A DNA stretch of 64,000 nucleotides from assembly GCA_963556195.1 (NCBI GenBank), contig OY744519.1, positions 109,164,032 through 109,228,031 of the forward strand, written 5' to 3'. Both the position numbers and the translations under genes were made by a program. The stretch is from Sepiola atlantica (Eukaryota; Mollusca; Cephalopoda; Sepiida; Sepiolidae). The notes beneath the pieces were generated by a model, which had not been told where the DNA came from, did not search any database, and saw nothing but the letters and a program-made list of their open reading frames with translations. The stretch's first letter is position 1; each line of letters starts with the position of its first letter. Of the stretch, positions 1 to 9,565 are shown in pieces.

Positions 1-19
1 GTGTACGTTAATTTTAGCT

Positions 20-207
20 ACTGTCTGTGGCGATTTCTCGCGGCCGTGTGGGCTAAGATGTTAGGATCGGGATTCTAAACTGAATCTACGAGCTGCGTTT
101 GATCCCATGTGACCGCGTGCAATCACCACTTCTGCATTGATGAGAGTAAAAAGCCCAAAACGATATCGTCTGTAGGTTCAAAAACACTTCAATACTTAAA
201 AATATTT

Positions 208-210
<3 letters not shown>
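20..210 (+). repeat. tRNA-derived SINE copy
   Basis: A tRNA-like head is visible: an A-box-like GTGTGGGCTAAGA and a B-box-like GCGTTTGATCCC about 55 bases apart. The tail AAATATTTACAA runs directly into (TA)n at 211-250. The same tail is seen in the other SINE copies of this window (3' ends near 763, 1604, 4769 and 11944). The family name is not assigned. Confidence 0.6.

Positions 211-250
<40 letters not shown>
211..250. repeat. (TA)n microsatellite
   Basis: Pure TA dinucleotide run at the 3' end of the preceding SINE. From 251 to about 590 I see AT-rich sequence with no recognisable feature. Confidence 0.95.
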
Positions 251-252
<2 letters not shown>

Positions 253-594
253 TGTGGATCTATATTACTATATATGACTATTTAATAATTTGCCTATGAC
301 TATAAAATCCAGAAATAAACCTTTTTTTCAGTATTAGATAACAGGAGACTTGTCTCTTTTAAAAAATGTTACTTCAGTTAGTTCAAGGAAATCAAGGAGC
401 TCCCTCCTGGTGCTAACACTTCATTTCGTTATGACTTAAATTTATATCCGAGGGATCTTTTAAAGATAGACGTTGTCTCTTTTATGGCTGCTATCTGTAT
501 TTCGTGTGCATCGTTCCTTTCATTAAGTAGAACGCTCTCTTGATGTCAAAGCCGCCAAATAGTGTTAAAATTATCACTGTTTATTTGGCTGTTC

Positions 595-763
595 CGCGGT
601 GGCGAGTGGTTCTAGATGTCAGGATTTGAGTTGTAAAATACTCGGAGCCGGGGGTTTCGAATCATGCGACCAGTAGTGAATAGTTATATCTCTAGGCTGA
701 TGAGTCCAGATTAAAAGGATGAAACGTATATGTACATAGATAATAAACAAAACAAATATTTAT
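595..763 (+). repeat. tRNA-derived SINE copy
   Basis: The A-box-like TGGCGAGTGGTT and B-box-like GGGTTTCGAATCA are followed by a body with GGATGAAACGTATATGTACA and a tail CAAATATTTATAA. The body and tail recur at 1555-1604, and in part at 11915-11945. It ends in (TA)n followed by (TG)n at 764-811. Confidence 0.75.
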
Positions 764-764
764 A

Positions 765-799
<35 letters not shown>

Positions 800-811
800 C
801 GTGTGTGTGTG
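764..811. repeat. (TA)n(TG)n compound microsatellite
   Basis: A TA run passes into a TG run. It sits between the SINE tail on its left and the 600-bp duplicated repeat on its right. Confidence 0.95.
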
Positions 812-1294
812 TGGTACACATAGATCTTGTAAAAATATAAGATGTACCTTTATTGTTTGTGACGATGAGAGTGGGGGGTCGGTGGGATTATGATGTGCAG
901 CTGAATCTGATGGCTGATTCTTCTTCCAGGCCCAATCGTCAACAAAATCGCAATTTCAATTTGGGTTGTTATTATATAGAAATTTCGTGGCCACCTCAAT
1001 ACCCCGTTGTCACTGTAGCCACGCCCCAGAGTGTTTTTTATTCGGCGACCGGGTTTCAATCATTTGACAATCCAACAGATCTGTAAATAATTTCTTGGCA
1101 TGATACAATTGCCCCTGGCAAGGTGACCTTTCACCTTCCAACATCTCTTTCTTTTGACATTGATCTTATGTTGCTTCCTACCGTTTTTAAGTACATTATT
1201 TTGGTCATCCGATAATTTTCTTATCTTGTGACAATCGCCAGGTGTATCTCTTTTTGTCAACATAACTTTTTTGTCACCGACCCGGATATTTAAC

Positions 1295-1365
<71 letters not shown>

Positions 1366-1412
1366 CCTTCGGTAGTTGAACACTGTTGACGACAGCTGCC
1401 TATAACAGGTTT
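812..1412 (+). repeat. 600-bp dispersed repeat, copy A
   Basis: This block recurs at 5194-5769 with only a few substitutions and small indels, apart from the length of an internal (TA)n array (about 1297-1361 here, shorter in copy B). Both copies start just after a (TG)n run, at GTGGTACACATAGATC, and end at GCTGCCTATAACAGGTTTA. I do not recognise a coding domain. The short open frames across it are not conserved in length between copies, so it is more likely a non-autonomous mobile element or a segmental duplication than a gene. Confidence 0.85.
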
Positions 1413-1439
1413 AAACTCTTGCTTATTTATCAGATTGTT

Positions 1440-1603
1440 CATAGTGGCCAAGTGGGTTAAGGCGTCGGAATTTGGGTTAAAACATGACTAATTTTCCAGG
1501 GTGTTTAATTCTGCGACCGGTATGAATAATTATCTCTACACTGACGATTCCCGAAAGGATGAAACGTATACATATGTAGATAAAAACAAATATTTATAAT
1601 TAC

Positions 1604-1604
<1 letters not shown>
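1440..1604 (+). repeat. tRNA-derived SINE copy
   Basis: Head GTGGCCAAGTGGGTTAAGGC is an A-box-like tRNA start. The rest has the AGGATGAAACGTATAC body and AAATATTTATAA tail shared with the copy at 595-763. It is followed by (TA)n(TG)n to about 1667. Confidence 0.75.
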
Positions 1605-1669
<65 letters not shown>

Positions 1670-1672
<3 letters not shown>

Positions 1673-2700
1673 AGTTAATTGTGGGCCCCAATTCATATGA
1701 CAAATGACAAGTTTGTATATGTGCATACTGTGAAAAAGCTTGATGTCTTATTGAATGGTGAGTATTGTATGCTTTTGTCATATTGCCCTATTTAAGAGTC
1801 GAGAGAATAAAAATAAATTTCATCTCGTTTTTCACAAAATGAATTAAAAACATAAAATAGAAAATGTTATATCTAAAAAGTTTAATTAAAGCCATGTAAT
1901 GCGACCTTTGCTACTTGTAATCTCTCCAAACGAATGTTATTAAATTTTTATATCCGCCTTCATACTAAGAATTCGGCCTGACGAAGTTCAGCTGATTCCA
2001 AGCTAGAACTGAAACATATCTGCAAATGTGTAGCCAAAAATGCTTGCATAAATAAAATTCATACCAAATAGAGGCTTTTATACATGTCTGTATAAATAAA
2101 AATATTAATATACACATATATATAGGAGTGCGAAAATATATGTTTTAGCTTATACCTTCTATCTTTTATGTATACCACCTTTTCCAATTGAAAGCTCGAT
2201 GATTGTCAATTGTAACAACAGAGCATATATAAATAAACAAGATTTTGTTACATTCGAAAAGCCAAGCTTTTATTCATCTTACGAAACATTTTCTCAAAAC
2301 AATTACTTTTGGTACAATTTTAGGATTCCGTTTCGTTCAGCAGTGGACCAACCAACATTTGGATCTTTCCTCTATGAACTCATCAGAAAGACAAAAAAGT
2401 TCCCAATTCGAAAAATTATACATTGCGATGTGACAAAAATAAAACTCCACAATCAAAACAAACTCACATCGAATGCCTTTCTATCTACAGCATCTTTGAA
2501 ATCACCACCTCGGGCAGGCAGCCATATTGTAATTAGAAGCAGGTTACATCCTGAACTTGGTTCATCTTTTATAATATAGTATATATCATATTTAACTTTA
2601 AACCGCGCACATTGCAAAAAAATGACAATTCAAAGTACATTTAAATAAGTCATAAAAAAATTAATTAAAAATGGAAAACAAACAAATAAATAAATAAAAA
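1670..2700. other. AT-rich stretch, nothing recognised
   Basis: No terminal repeats, RNA-like element or conserved protein motif is visible. One 126-codon open frame (2199-2579) has no recognisable family or domain and is treated as chance. Confidence 0.5.
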
Positions 2701-2712
2701 AAAACGGTCACA

Positions 2713-3310
2713 AATACCAATAGTATAATACACTTAATAGATTGATTTACAATTAATTAGTGGAATTAAAACAATATGAACAAATAAATTAAAATAATCA
2801 CAAATATTAATAGAATAACACACTTTGTATATAGATTTACAATTACCCCCTCCAAAAAATATTAATAGAATGACACATTTAATATATAAATTTACAATTA
2901 CCCCCCCATAAGATTAAAAAATAAAAGAAATATTAATAAAATAACACACTTAGTATATAGATTTATAATTACACCCCACCACCCCAAAAATAGTAATAGA
3001 ATAACACACTTAGTATATAGATTAATAATTACACCCCCCCAAAAAAAAATAGTAATAGAATAACACACTTAGTATATAGATTTATAATTACACCCCCCCC
3101 CCCAAAAAAATAGTAATAGAATAACACACTTAGTATATAGATTTATAATTACACCCCCCCAAAAAAAATAGTAATAGAATAACACACTTAGTATATAGAT
3201 TTATAATTACTCCCCCCAACAAAAAATTAAGAGGAGAAAAAAATTGACAAAATGAAAGGAAAAAAATTATCTTAATTAATAATAGAATAACACACTGAAT
3301 AATATCAAAA
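2713..3310. repeat. minisatellite, about 60-bp unit with poly-C/poly-A blocks
   Basis: About eight or nine imperfect units share the core AATAGAATAACACACTTAGT, then TATATAGATTTATAATTAC, then a C-run of about 5-10 and an A-run of about 4-9. Core length is steady while the C and A runs vary from unit to unit. The units at 2940-3230 are the most alike. Confidence 0.9.
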
Positions 3311-4095
3311 GATTTACAATTTAATATTAGGTTAAAAAAATAAAATAAAATGACCAGAATACTAAAAGTAGATAGATTTACAATTAATTATTAAAAAAGA
3401 TATATATAAAAATGTAAAAAAAGAAATGAATAACACGATCACAAATACTTATACAATTAGTATATTAATCGACAATCAATTTATTATAAGGTAAAAAAAA
3501 GTAAATAAAAAGGAAAAAATAATATAACTGAAAATTTAAGAGATATATAAAGTCACAGATATGATATAAACAGTTGAGAAAATATTTCCCTATGCAAAAG
3601 AAATAACTCACTACAAATTTTTTAGTGATTAACTCCCCTTTATTAAAATTAAATATTTAACTTTTAAAAAATCGTTAACGGGTTGAATTTTTCATTTTAA
3701 GATTTGAATATATTAATATAATTACTAAAATAAATTTAACACACTAAATAATTTAAAAATAAAGAAATATAACAATTACAAATAAATTTAACGAGAATCA
3801 ATTCAGCATCGAAAAATAAAAGATAAAACATTTAGTTTTATCATATTTTATTGCTGCAAATCACTGTAACATTTACTGCATTACTGCCATAAAAAAACAT
3901 TACTAGTCCACACGAGTTTCAGGAGATTCGAAACACCCATTATTTGATAAAGAGATCTTACCTCGAAACATATTATGATATACGGTCACACACATTAGAT
4001 CATTGTGTAGAAGTTGTGACTAAACAAGTAAGAGTTACTATAAAAAAAGTTGAAAAATAATCACTTGGTTTTTCTCCTCCTTCTCAACACCGACA
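3311..4095. other. AT-rich stretch, nothing recognised
   Basis: Low-GC sequence without open frames of note, terminal repeats or RNA-like elements. Confidence 0.5.
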
Positions 4096-4105
4096 CATTT
4101 ACATT

Positions 4106-4192
<87 letters not shown>
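4096..4192. repeat. (TC)n(TA)n microsatellite
   Basis: A short TC run is followed by about 37 TA repeats. Confidence 0.95.
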
Positions 4193-4196
<4 letters not shown>

Positions 4197-4589
4197 TAAT
4201 CCAGGTAAAGTAGACATCTACAGGATAAAAATCCACAGAATTTCAACTAGGCTTATCAATCAATAGTTATTAGAAACTAAGATCTCATCAGGCGGGAAAA
4301 AGTCTAATCTTTCACTTTTTCATGTTCATATTGAGAAAAGAATGAAAAGAAAGGAAAAAGAAATATATATAGAGAGATATTCTGTAGGTTAAAATAATTA
4401 ATATTTGTAAAAAAATATTGTTATCGCTTCCTTAAATACAAGGATAGGCCTCTAGGTGAATTTATAAACAAGCAGTCATACTAAGGCGCTAAGCAACGTT
4501 TCTTGCCCAGGCAAATTGAACACTCTCTGACTGCTTGCTATACATGTCCGCCGATTTGACATTATAGAATTTAAATTCTCTTCTTTTCG

Positions 4590-4763
4590 TGTTGATTGAT
4601 GGAGGCCTCAGGTAAGAGCTCAACCTACATAGTCGAAGGTAACTTTGTGAATGGGTTTGAATCCTTAGACCAGTAGTAATTAACATTTCCTATACTGATG
4701 ATTGCTTATAGCATGAAACACTAGTGTCTATAGGTTAAAATAATTAAAATTAATATTTATAAA

Positions 4764-4815
<52 letters not shown>
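4590..4815 (+). repeat. tRNA-derived SINE copy ending in (TA)n
   Basis: The A-box-like GGCCTCAGGTAAGAGCTCAA and B-box-like GGGTTTGAATCC lie about 55 bases apart. The tail TTAATATTTATAAAAAAATTA leads into (TA)n at about 4769-4814. Head and tail match the layout of the other SINEs here, but the body is more diverged. Confidence 0.6.
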
Positions 4816-4818
<3 letters not shown>

Positions 4819-4936
4819 ATGTATTGTATTAGTTTCTGTAAATGTAAATCCGTAGAAACTCAAGTGTTTATAAAAAGTGCTCAATAACAAGTAGAACTGT
4901 TTATAAGTATAAATTTTTATTTATACAAACATTATT

Positions 4937-4998
4937 GGTTACATATGTGCATACATGTTTCGGTTGCACTTTCCCAAGAAAGTCAACCTCATCAGACC
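4937..4998 (-). ncRNA. hammerhead-ribozyme-like motif, minus strand
   Basis: Mirror copy of the plus-strand motif at 5052-5113. CTGATGA reads at 4995-4989 and GAAA at 4961-4958, joined by an extended stem II. A stem III then leads to a GUA triplet. All conserved core positions are present. Activity is inference. Confidence 0.6.
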
Positions 4999-5051
4999 GA
5001 GAATCTTTCAGGAATGCCATTCCTGAAAGATTCTCGGTCTGATGGATTCTC

Positions 5052-5113
5052 GGTCTGATGAGGTTGACTTTCTTGGGAAAGTGCAACCGAAACATGTATG
5101 CACATATGTAACC
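5052..5113 (+). ncRNA. hammerhead-ribozyme-like motif, plus strand
   Basis: CTGATGA (5055-5061) is followed by stem II: GGTTG 5062-5066 pairs with CAACC 5084-5088, CTTTC 5068-5072 pairs with GAAAG 5077-5081, and the loop is TTGG. GAAA follows at 5089-5092. Stem III pairs 5092-5097 with 5104-5109 (one G-T pair). The predicted cleavage site follows the GUA triplet at 5108-5110. Stem I is only GGT/ACC (5052-5054 with 5111-5113), so a lone copy would be weak. This matches the hammerheads reported in Penelope-like elements; function is inferred. Confidence 0.65.
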
Positions 5114-5142
5114 AATAATGTTTGTATAAATCAAAATTTATA

Positions 5143-5145
<3 letters not shown>

Positions 5146-5193
<48 letters not shown>
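5146..5193. repeat. (TA)n(TG)n compound microsatellite
   Basis: A TA run then a TG run immediately left of repeat copy B. This is the same arrangement as at 764-811 beside copy A. Confidence 0.95.
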
Positions 5194-5196
<3 letters not shown>

Positions 5197-5677
5197 GTAC
5201 ACATAGATCTTGTAAAAATATAAGATGTACCTTTATTGTTTGTGACGATGAGAGTTGGGGTTGGTAGGATTATAATGCGCAGCTAAATCTGATGGTTGAT
5301 TCTTCTTCCAGGCCCAATCGTCAGCAAAATCGCAATTTCAATTTGGGTTGTTATTATATAGAAATTTCGTGGCCACCTCAATGCCCATTGTCACTGTAGC
5401 CACGCCCCAGAGTGTTTTTTATTCGGCGACCGGGTTTCAATCATTTGACAATCCAACAGATCTGTAAATTATTTCTTGGCATGATACAATTGCCCCTGGC
5501 AAGGTGACCTTTCACCTTTCAACATATCTCTTTCTTTTGACATTGATCTTATGTTGCTTCCTACCGTTTTTAAGTACATTATTTTGGTCATCCGATAATT
5601 TTCTTACCTTGTGACAATCGCCAGGTGTATCTCTTTTTGTCAACATAACTTTTTTGTCACCGACCCGGATATTTAAC

Positions 5678-5716
<39 letters not shown>

Positions 5717-5769
5717 TGTTCCTTCAGTAGTTGAACACTGTTGACGACAGCTGCCTATAACAGGTTTAG
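5194..5769 (+). repeat. 600-bp dispersed repeat, copy B
   Basis: Second copy of the block at 812-1412, in the same orientation 4.4 kb downstream, with a shorter internal (TA)n (about 5680-5713). Homology ends at CAGGTTTA in both. The sequence to the right differs: here it passes into the broken transposase. Confidence 0.85.
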
Positions 5770-5814
5770 TCATTTTCTATTTCTTATGAATTAGTATCGG
5801 ATTACCTATTCCAC

Positions 5815-6297
5815 TTGCTGACTTTTTTTGTTAGTGGTTGTCCTTTTTATTACTTTTTATGGCGTCTCCATTTAACACGTGTTACGAGACGGTTGTGGGT
5901 ATTTGGTGGCTATGAGAAAGCCACCAGATCCGGTTTTTTGGTAACCGTGCCGTCAAGAGATGCGGCTACATTGGTTCCTATAATTAAACAATATGTAAGA
6001 CCAGGAACGACGATTGTGTCTGATTGTTGGCGAGCATATGATCGCTAGGTGCTGAAGGATTCCATCATTTGCGTGTGAATCACAAATACAATTTTGTGGA
6101 TCCACAAACCGAGGCCACCACCAACCATGTTGAACGTATGTGGAATGAGGCCGAAAAAAAGAAATAAAATTGAATGTGGCACCCACACGCAAATGGTGGA
6201 TTCCTATCTCGCAGAATTTATGTGGCGGCAGAAATTCAGAAAAGAAAATTCATTTGCTCAACTTTTTAATCAAATTGCTGAATTTTATTCAGTATAG
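5815..6297 (+). pseudogene. Merlin / IS1595-like (ISXO2-type) DDE transposase remnant
   Basis: Two adjoining frames carry the second half of an ISXO2-like transposase. The first has VFGGYEKATRSGFLVTV, then a catalytic-type SDCWRAY. After a frameshift at about 6045 the next frame has NHKYNFVDP and NHVERMWNEAEKK, where the E of VER fits the last catalytic residue. Further in-frame stops follow, while YLAEFMWR remains readable near 6220. The N-terminal zinc-binding part and the first catalytic D are not found. In bacteria this fold belongs to IS1595 elements; in animals it belongs to Merlin transposons. No terminal inverted repeats were located, so this is a dead fragment. The family call is fairly sure, the boundaries are not. 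Confidence 0.8.
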
Positions 6298-6600
6298 AAC
6301 ACTCGTATATATTCTCGAATTTTGTTGTATTTAACCTTCCGTTCACATATTTTTTGTTAACTTTTACCGTTCTTCCATAAATAATACATTTTAATAAAAC
6401 ATTACATTTTCCATTGTTGTCGAATTACTTATTTTTAAATAAATTGTGGAATTTTATCCATTTTGGAACAGGTGCATATATTCCCGTATTTCGTTTTATT
6501 TAACCTTTCCATTCACGTATTTTTTTTAAATTTCAACTCTATTTCAGACATAATACATCCTTAAATTTTCCATTGTTGTCTAATTTGTTGTGCATTTATT
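6285..6600. repeat. imperfect tandem dimer, about 170-bp period
   Basis: GAATTTTATTCAGTATAGAA with TTTAACCTTCCGTTCACATA (about 6280-6360) recurs as GAATTTTATCCATTTTGGAA with TTTAACCTTTCCATTCACGT (about 6450-6520). The shared end is TTTTCCATTGTTGTC. It lies directly 3' of the Merlin-like remnant and could be part of that element. Confidence 0.6.
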
Positions 6601-6895
6601 ATTAATTAAATTGCTTTAATTTAGATTAATAGAACAAAAAAATTGTATTTTATGAAAAAATATTGTTTGAAAGCTACAGCTGATGTGAAGAGTTATCTGC
6701 CCCTTATTTACCTCTCCTACACTAAAAGACAAAAAAAACTTTTTTTCGGCTTTTTATTACAGAAGCACCGATTTTTCTCTCCAAACTGCCTTAGTTTCTT
6801 GAAGATTATCAAAGGGGAACAACTCATGAATTTTTAGATGATGGAGTCGGGATTTAAATCAGCAAGAAAATCAAAATGACAAACTTACTTGGAAG
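6601..6895. other. AT-rich stretch, nothing recognised
   Basis: No supported feature. A 64-codon open frame at 6643-6837 has no recognisable motif. Confidence 0.4.
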
Positions 6896-6899
6896 AGTG

Positions 6900-7361
6900 A
6901 TTCGTCTGGCCTAATCTGACTGAAATAGAAATGTTATATAAGCAAAAAGTGATCACTATTCTTCCACGAAATAATAACGGCTCCACAACTAAATAGATAT
7001 GCAGTTTTATTTGCGGAAACACAGGAACAAAATGATGGTTGTACCATGGGTTGATTAATATTGATAAGACGAAATAATCTTATCCTGGAGTTCCTTGATT
7101 CGTCTACTGCTGGCCCGGTAGAGAGTGCAGGATGTACATCTTGTCTGTTTGAAAGTCAGTCTGGAGCTAAGTAGTTCTGTTTATCACGTAGCTTAGTTGT
7201 CGCACCAAGACGATTCATTGCGTATGAATCTCATTGAACATAGGCCTGTTGCGTGTCCATGCAGTGAAGAGGCGATGGTTACATAATCTCCAAGCTGAAT
7301 CACAATCTCACCACTGAGCACGTAGACCGATACAAAATAGTTCGTCCATGCAACTGCTACA
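6900..7361 (-). repeat. solo Gypsy LTR, minus strand
   Basis: On the minus strand the LTR begins TGTAGCAGTTGCATGG at 7361. It shares TTATGTAACCATCGCCT, GAGATTCATACGC, GATAAACAGAAC, CAAACAGACAAGATG and CATTTTGTTCC in the same order with the LTR at 54166-54570, and in part with 45820-46155. No pol sequence adjoins it, so it is probably a solo LTR. The downstream boundary (about 6900) is uncertain. Confidence 0.75.
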
Positions 7362-7364
7362 ACT

Positions 7365-8285
7365 TTATTTCCCTTGTTAGGACCTTCTATTAAAGCCTTT
7401 CAACCCTTAAGATATCAAGCCAAAACGTATTCGTTTTCATAATTAAATTTACCTTTTTATTTTTACCTACTTTCCTATTTATTTTCTTTCATGATTCAGA
7501 TATATTTAAATAGATATAATTTTTATTTTTATTTTCCATTGTATTAATTAAAAGACACTATAAAAAGTATCATGTGTATATTAACTGATATTACCTATTT
7601 CTATAAATAGTATTAATTACCATTAACACATAAATTTTTTATTAGTAATAATATTTTTCTAATTTTCAATCTTATTTAATTTTGTTTGCTTAATTTATAT
7701 TTTCTTAATTTAAGTTTTAATTCTTTGTCAATACTCGCGACTACCTCCGTAAGTACTGAAATCCTCTGGATACCCATTCATTACAAGTACCGAAGTATGT
7801 GTCATGTGACCAAGCTGTCCCTTATTCATATGGTCAGAGAAGCAAACATGGCATCTTGATTTTTTCACAGATGCTTCAATGTGACATCTTCGTTTTTGTT
7901 TATTTAAGCATATTTAATGTATTTCTTCTTTCTGGGGCTGATGGAGGTTGGAACAGCCAATTGAAGGACCAATCTGGGTGGCAGAAACTGTAACTGTTCC
8001 AACGGCTTACATTGTTCTCCCGCATTTGTAATTCTGATCGCTATTTCGATTGGTCTATTGATTATTGACTGTTTTATGAATCAATATGAACTTAAACCCA
8101 GAAGTATTTTTCAACCACTTTAAATATGCCTTTTGTTGCCTCTTTATTAATTTGGAGGCCAATATGCAGTGGTTGGGCTTGGTGTGTAGAATGGGTGTTC
8201 AAAGGGTTTGGTTAAAACTCTTTATTTTAATATTTGCAAAGATCAAAAACGATTTCAGCAACACTATATATGTGTTTTTATGCAT
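7365..8285. other. no recognised feature
   Basis: AT-rich to about 7735, then more mixed composition from 7740 to 8080, possibly single-copy. No conserved domain or terminal repeats are seen. Confidence 0.4.
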
Positions 8286-8287
8286 GA

Positions 8288-8290
<3 letters not shown>

Positions 8291-8348
<58 letters not shown>
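8291..8348. repeat. (TA)n microsatellite
   Basis: Pure TA run. Its last TA is also the left TA target site of the adjoining MITE. Confidence 0.95.
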
Positions 8349-8351
<3 letters not shown>

Positions 8352-8732
8352 GGTGGGCCAAAATAAGGGTCCTATCTTTAAATTTGAATAACTTGAATTT
8401 GAATAACTTCCACAAAATAAAAGTTAAACTCACCAAACTTTATGTGTGTGTAGACTGACCCTTCCGAGATTTTTTAAAATAAACAAAACAAATTTTAGCC
8501 GAAAAACACTTCTTAAAACTTACAAAAACTAAAGTATTGTTTTTTACACTGTTTTGAGTTTTTTAAGCAAAAATAATGTTTTCTAAATGAGGGTACGTTC
8601 CTTAGGGCTAATACGACTCATGCTTGCTTCGGAAGGGGTCCTTTACTTATTCTAAAAAAAAAAATTAAAAAAATCAATAAATAAAAAAGTTATGAATTTT
8701 TAAAAATAGAACCCTTATTTTTGCCCACCCTG
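8349..8732 (+). mobile_element. Tc1/mariner-type MITE with TA target duplication
   Basis: The terminal inverted repeats start CAGGGTGGGCCAAAATAAGG on the left and, read inward from the right, CAGGGTGGGCAAAAATAAGG. Similarity continues for about 35 bases. The 384-bp element is flanked by TA on both sides, as Tc1/mariner transposons require. It has no coding capacity. It lies inside or at the edge of a (TA)n array, a natural TA target. Confidence 0.9.
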
Positions 8733-8873
8733 TATATTAAAGAAGTGAGGCTACCAACATTTGTAAAAAACTTTTTTCAACAATTGTTTTTTATTTCATT
8801 ATTTTATCATTTCATAATTTTGTGATTTTATAATGCGTTTCAAGCCTCATGCATCTCTCTTCAGATATATTTT

Positions 8874-8911
<38 letters not shown>

Positions 8912-8918
<7 letters not shown>

Positions 8919-9565
8919 TAATACCTGTCCTATTGCGGGTAAAAGTAATTCCCCATACAGAATAGTTTTGCATCACTTTTATGTCTCTTTACAAAGATTA
9001 AAATCAAGATATAATGCTACTAAACATTATGTTTAGAATCCTTATTCAAATTTTGATCAAAATTCGTTACATGATTTTCATTCTAGAAAACGTCTCAAAT
9101 TTAATGCTTAAGCTTAAGAGGTCTTAAGAGGAAATTGAAATTCAGGGAATTTTGCTTAATTGGTGTCTAATGACTATGGATCAAATTTAATGCAAATCTG
9201 ATATATTTAAATTTTTCGAATGGGAGGTTGTGCCCATATTATGTCCCCTAAGAACCCATTAAAATACCCCAAAGAAGCTCAAATTTGGGAAATATTTATT
9301 AATTGGTGTATAATACCTATTGTTTAAATTTCACAAAAAATCAAAGATATCTGAATTTTTACAAAAAGCTTCTACCTCGGTTTTAGCCCTTTGCATAAAA
9401 CTAAATTAAACTAAATATAGCCCATATTACGATCCCTTTATGCCTAGCAGTTGTATTCTAAACTTCATAATTATTGGTTAATTAGTTTAGGAGTGAATCG
9501 TGTACATACAAATCTATAAACATATACACATACCTAATTTTATATAGATAGAGATGAGGTAATAA
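8912..9565. repeat. degenerate tandem repeat, about 145-155 bp period
   Basis: TTGCTTAATTGGTGTCTAAT with GCCCATATTATGTCCC (about 9160-9250) recurs as TTATTAATTGGTGTATAATA with GCCCATATTACGATCCC (about 9295-9435). A weaker third unit follows at about 9460-9510. A (TA)n run at 8876-8911 precedes it. It may be a retroelement 3' region; no reading frame supports this. Confidence 0.55.

Larger units (their letters stand above)
4902..5150. repeat. large near-perfect palindrome (inverted Penelope-type ends)
   Basis: The left arm (4902-5015) and right arm (5019-5150) are reverse complements over about 115 bases with a 3-base centre. They differ by a 16-base tandem duplication in the right arm (about 5040-5055) and a few substitutions. 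Each arm contains a complete hammerhead-like core. Inverted terminal units with hammerhead motifs are known from Penelope-like elements. No coding sequence lies between these arms, so this is probably a collapsed pair of element ends. Confidence 0.9.

Noticed and set aside
2199..2579. 126-codon open frame that might be a small gene or exon
   Set aside because: No recognisable motif, no splice or promoter context, AT-rich composition; chance length is plausible.
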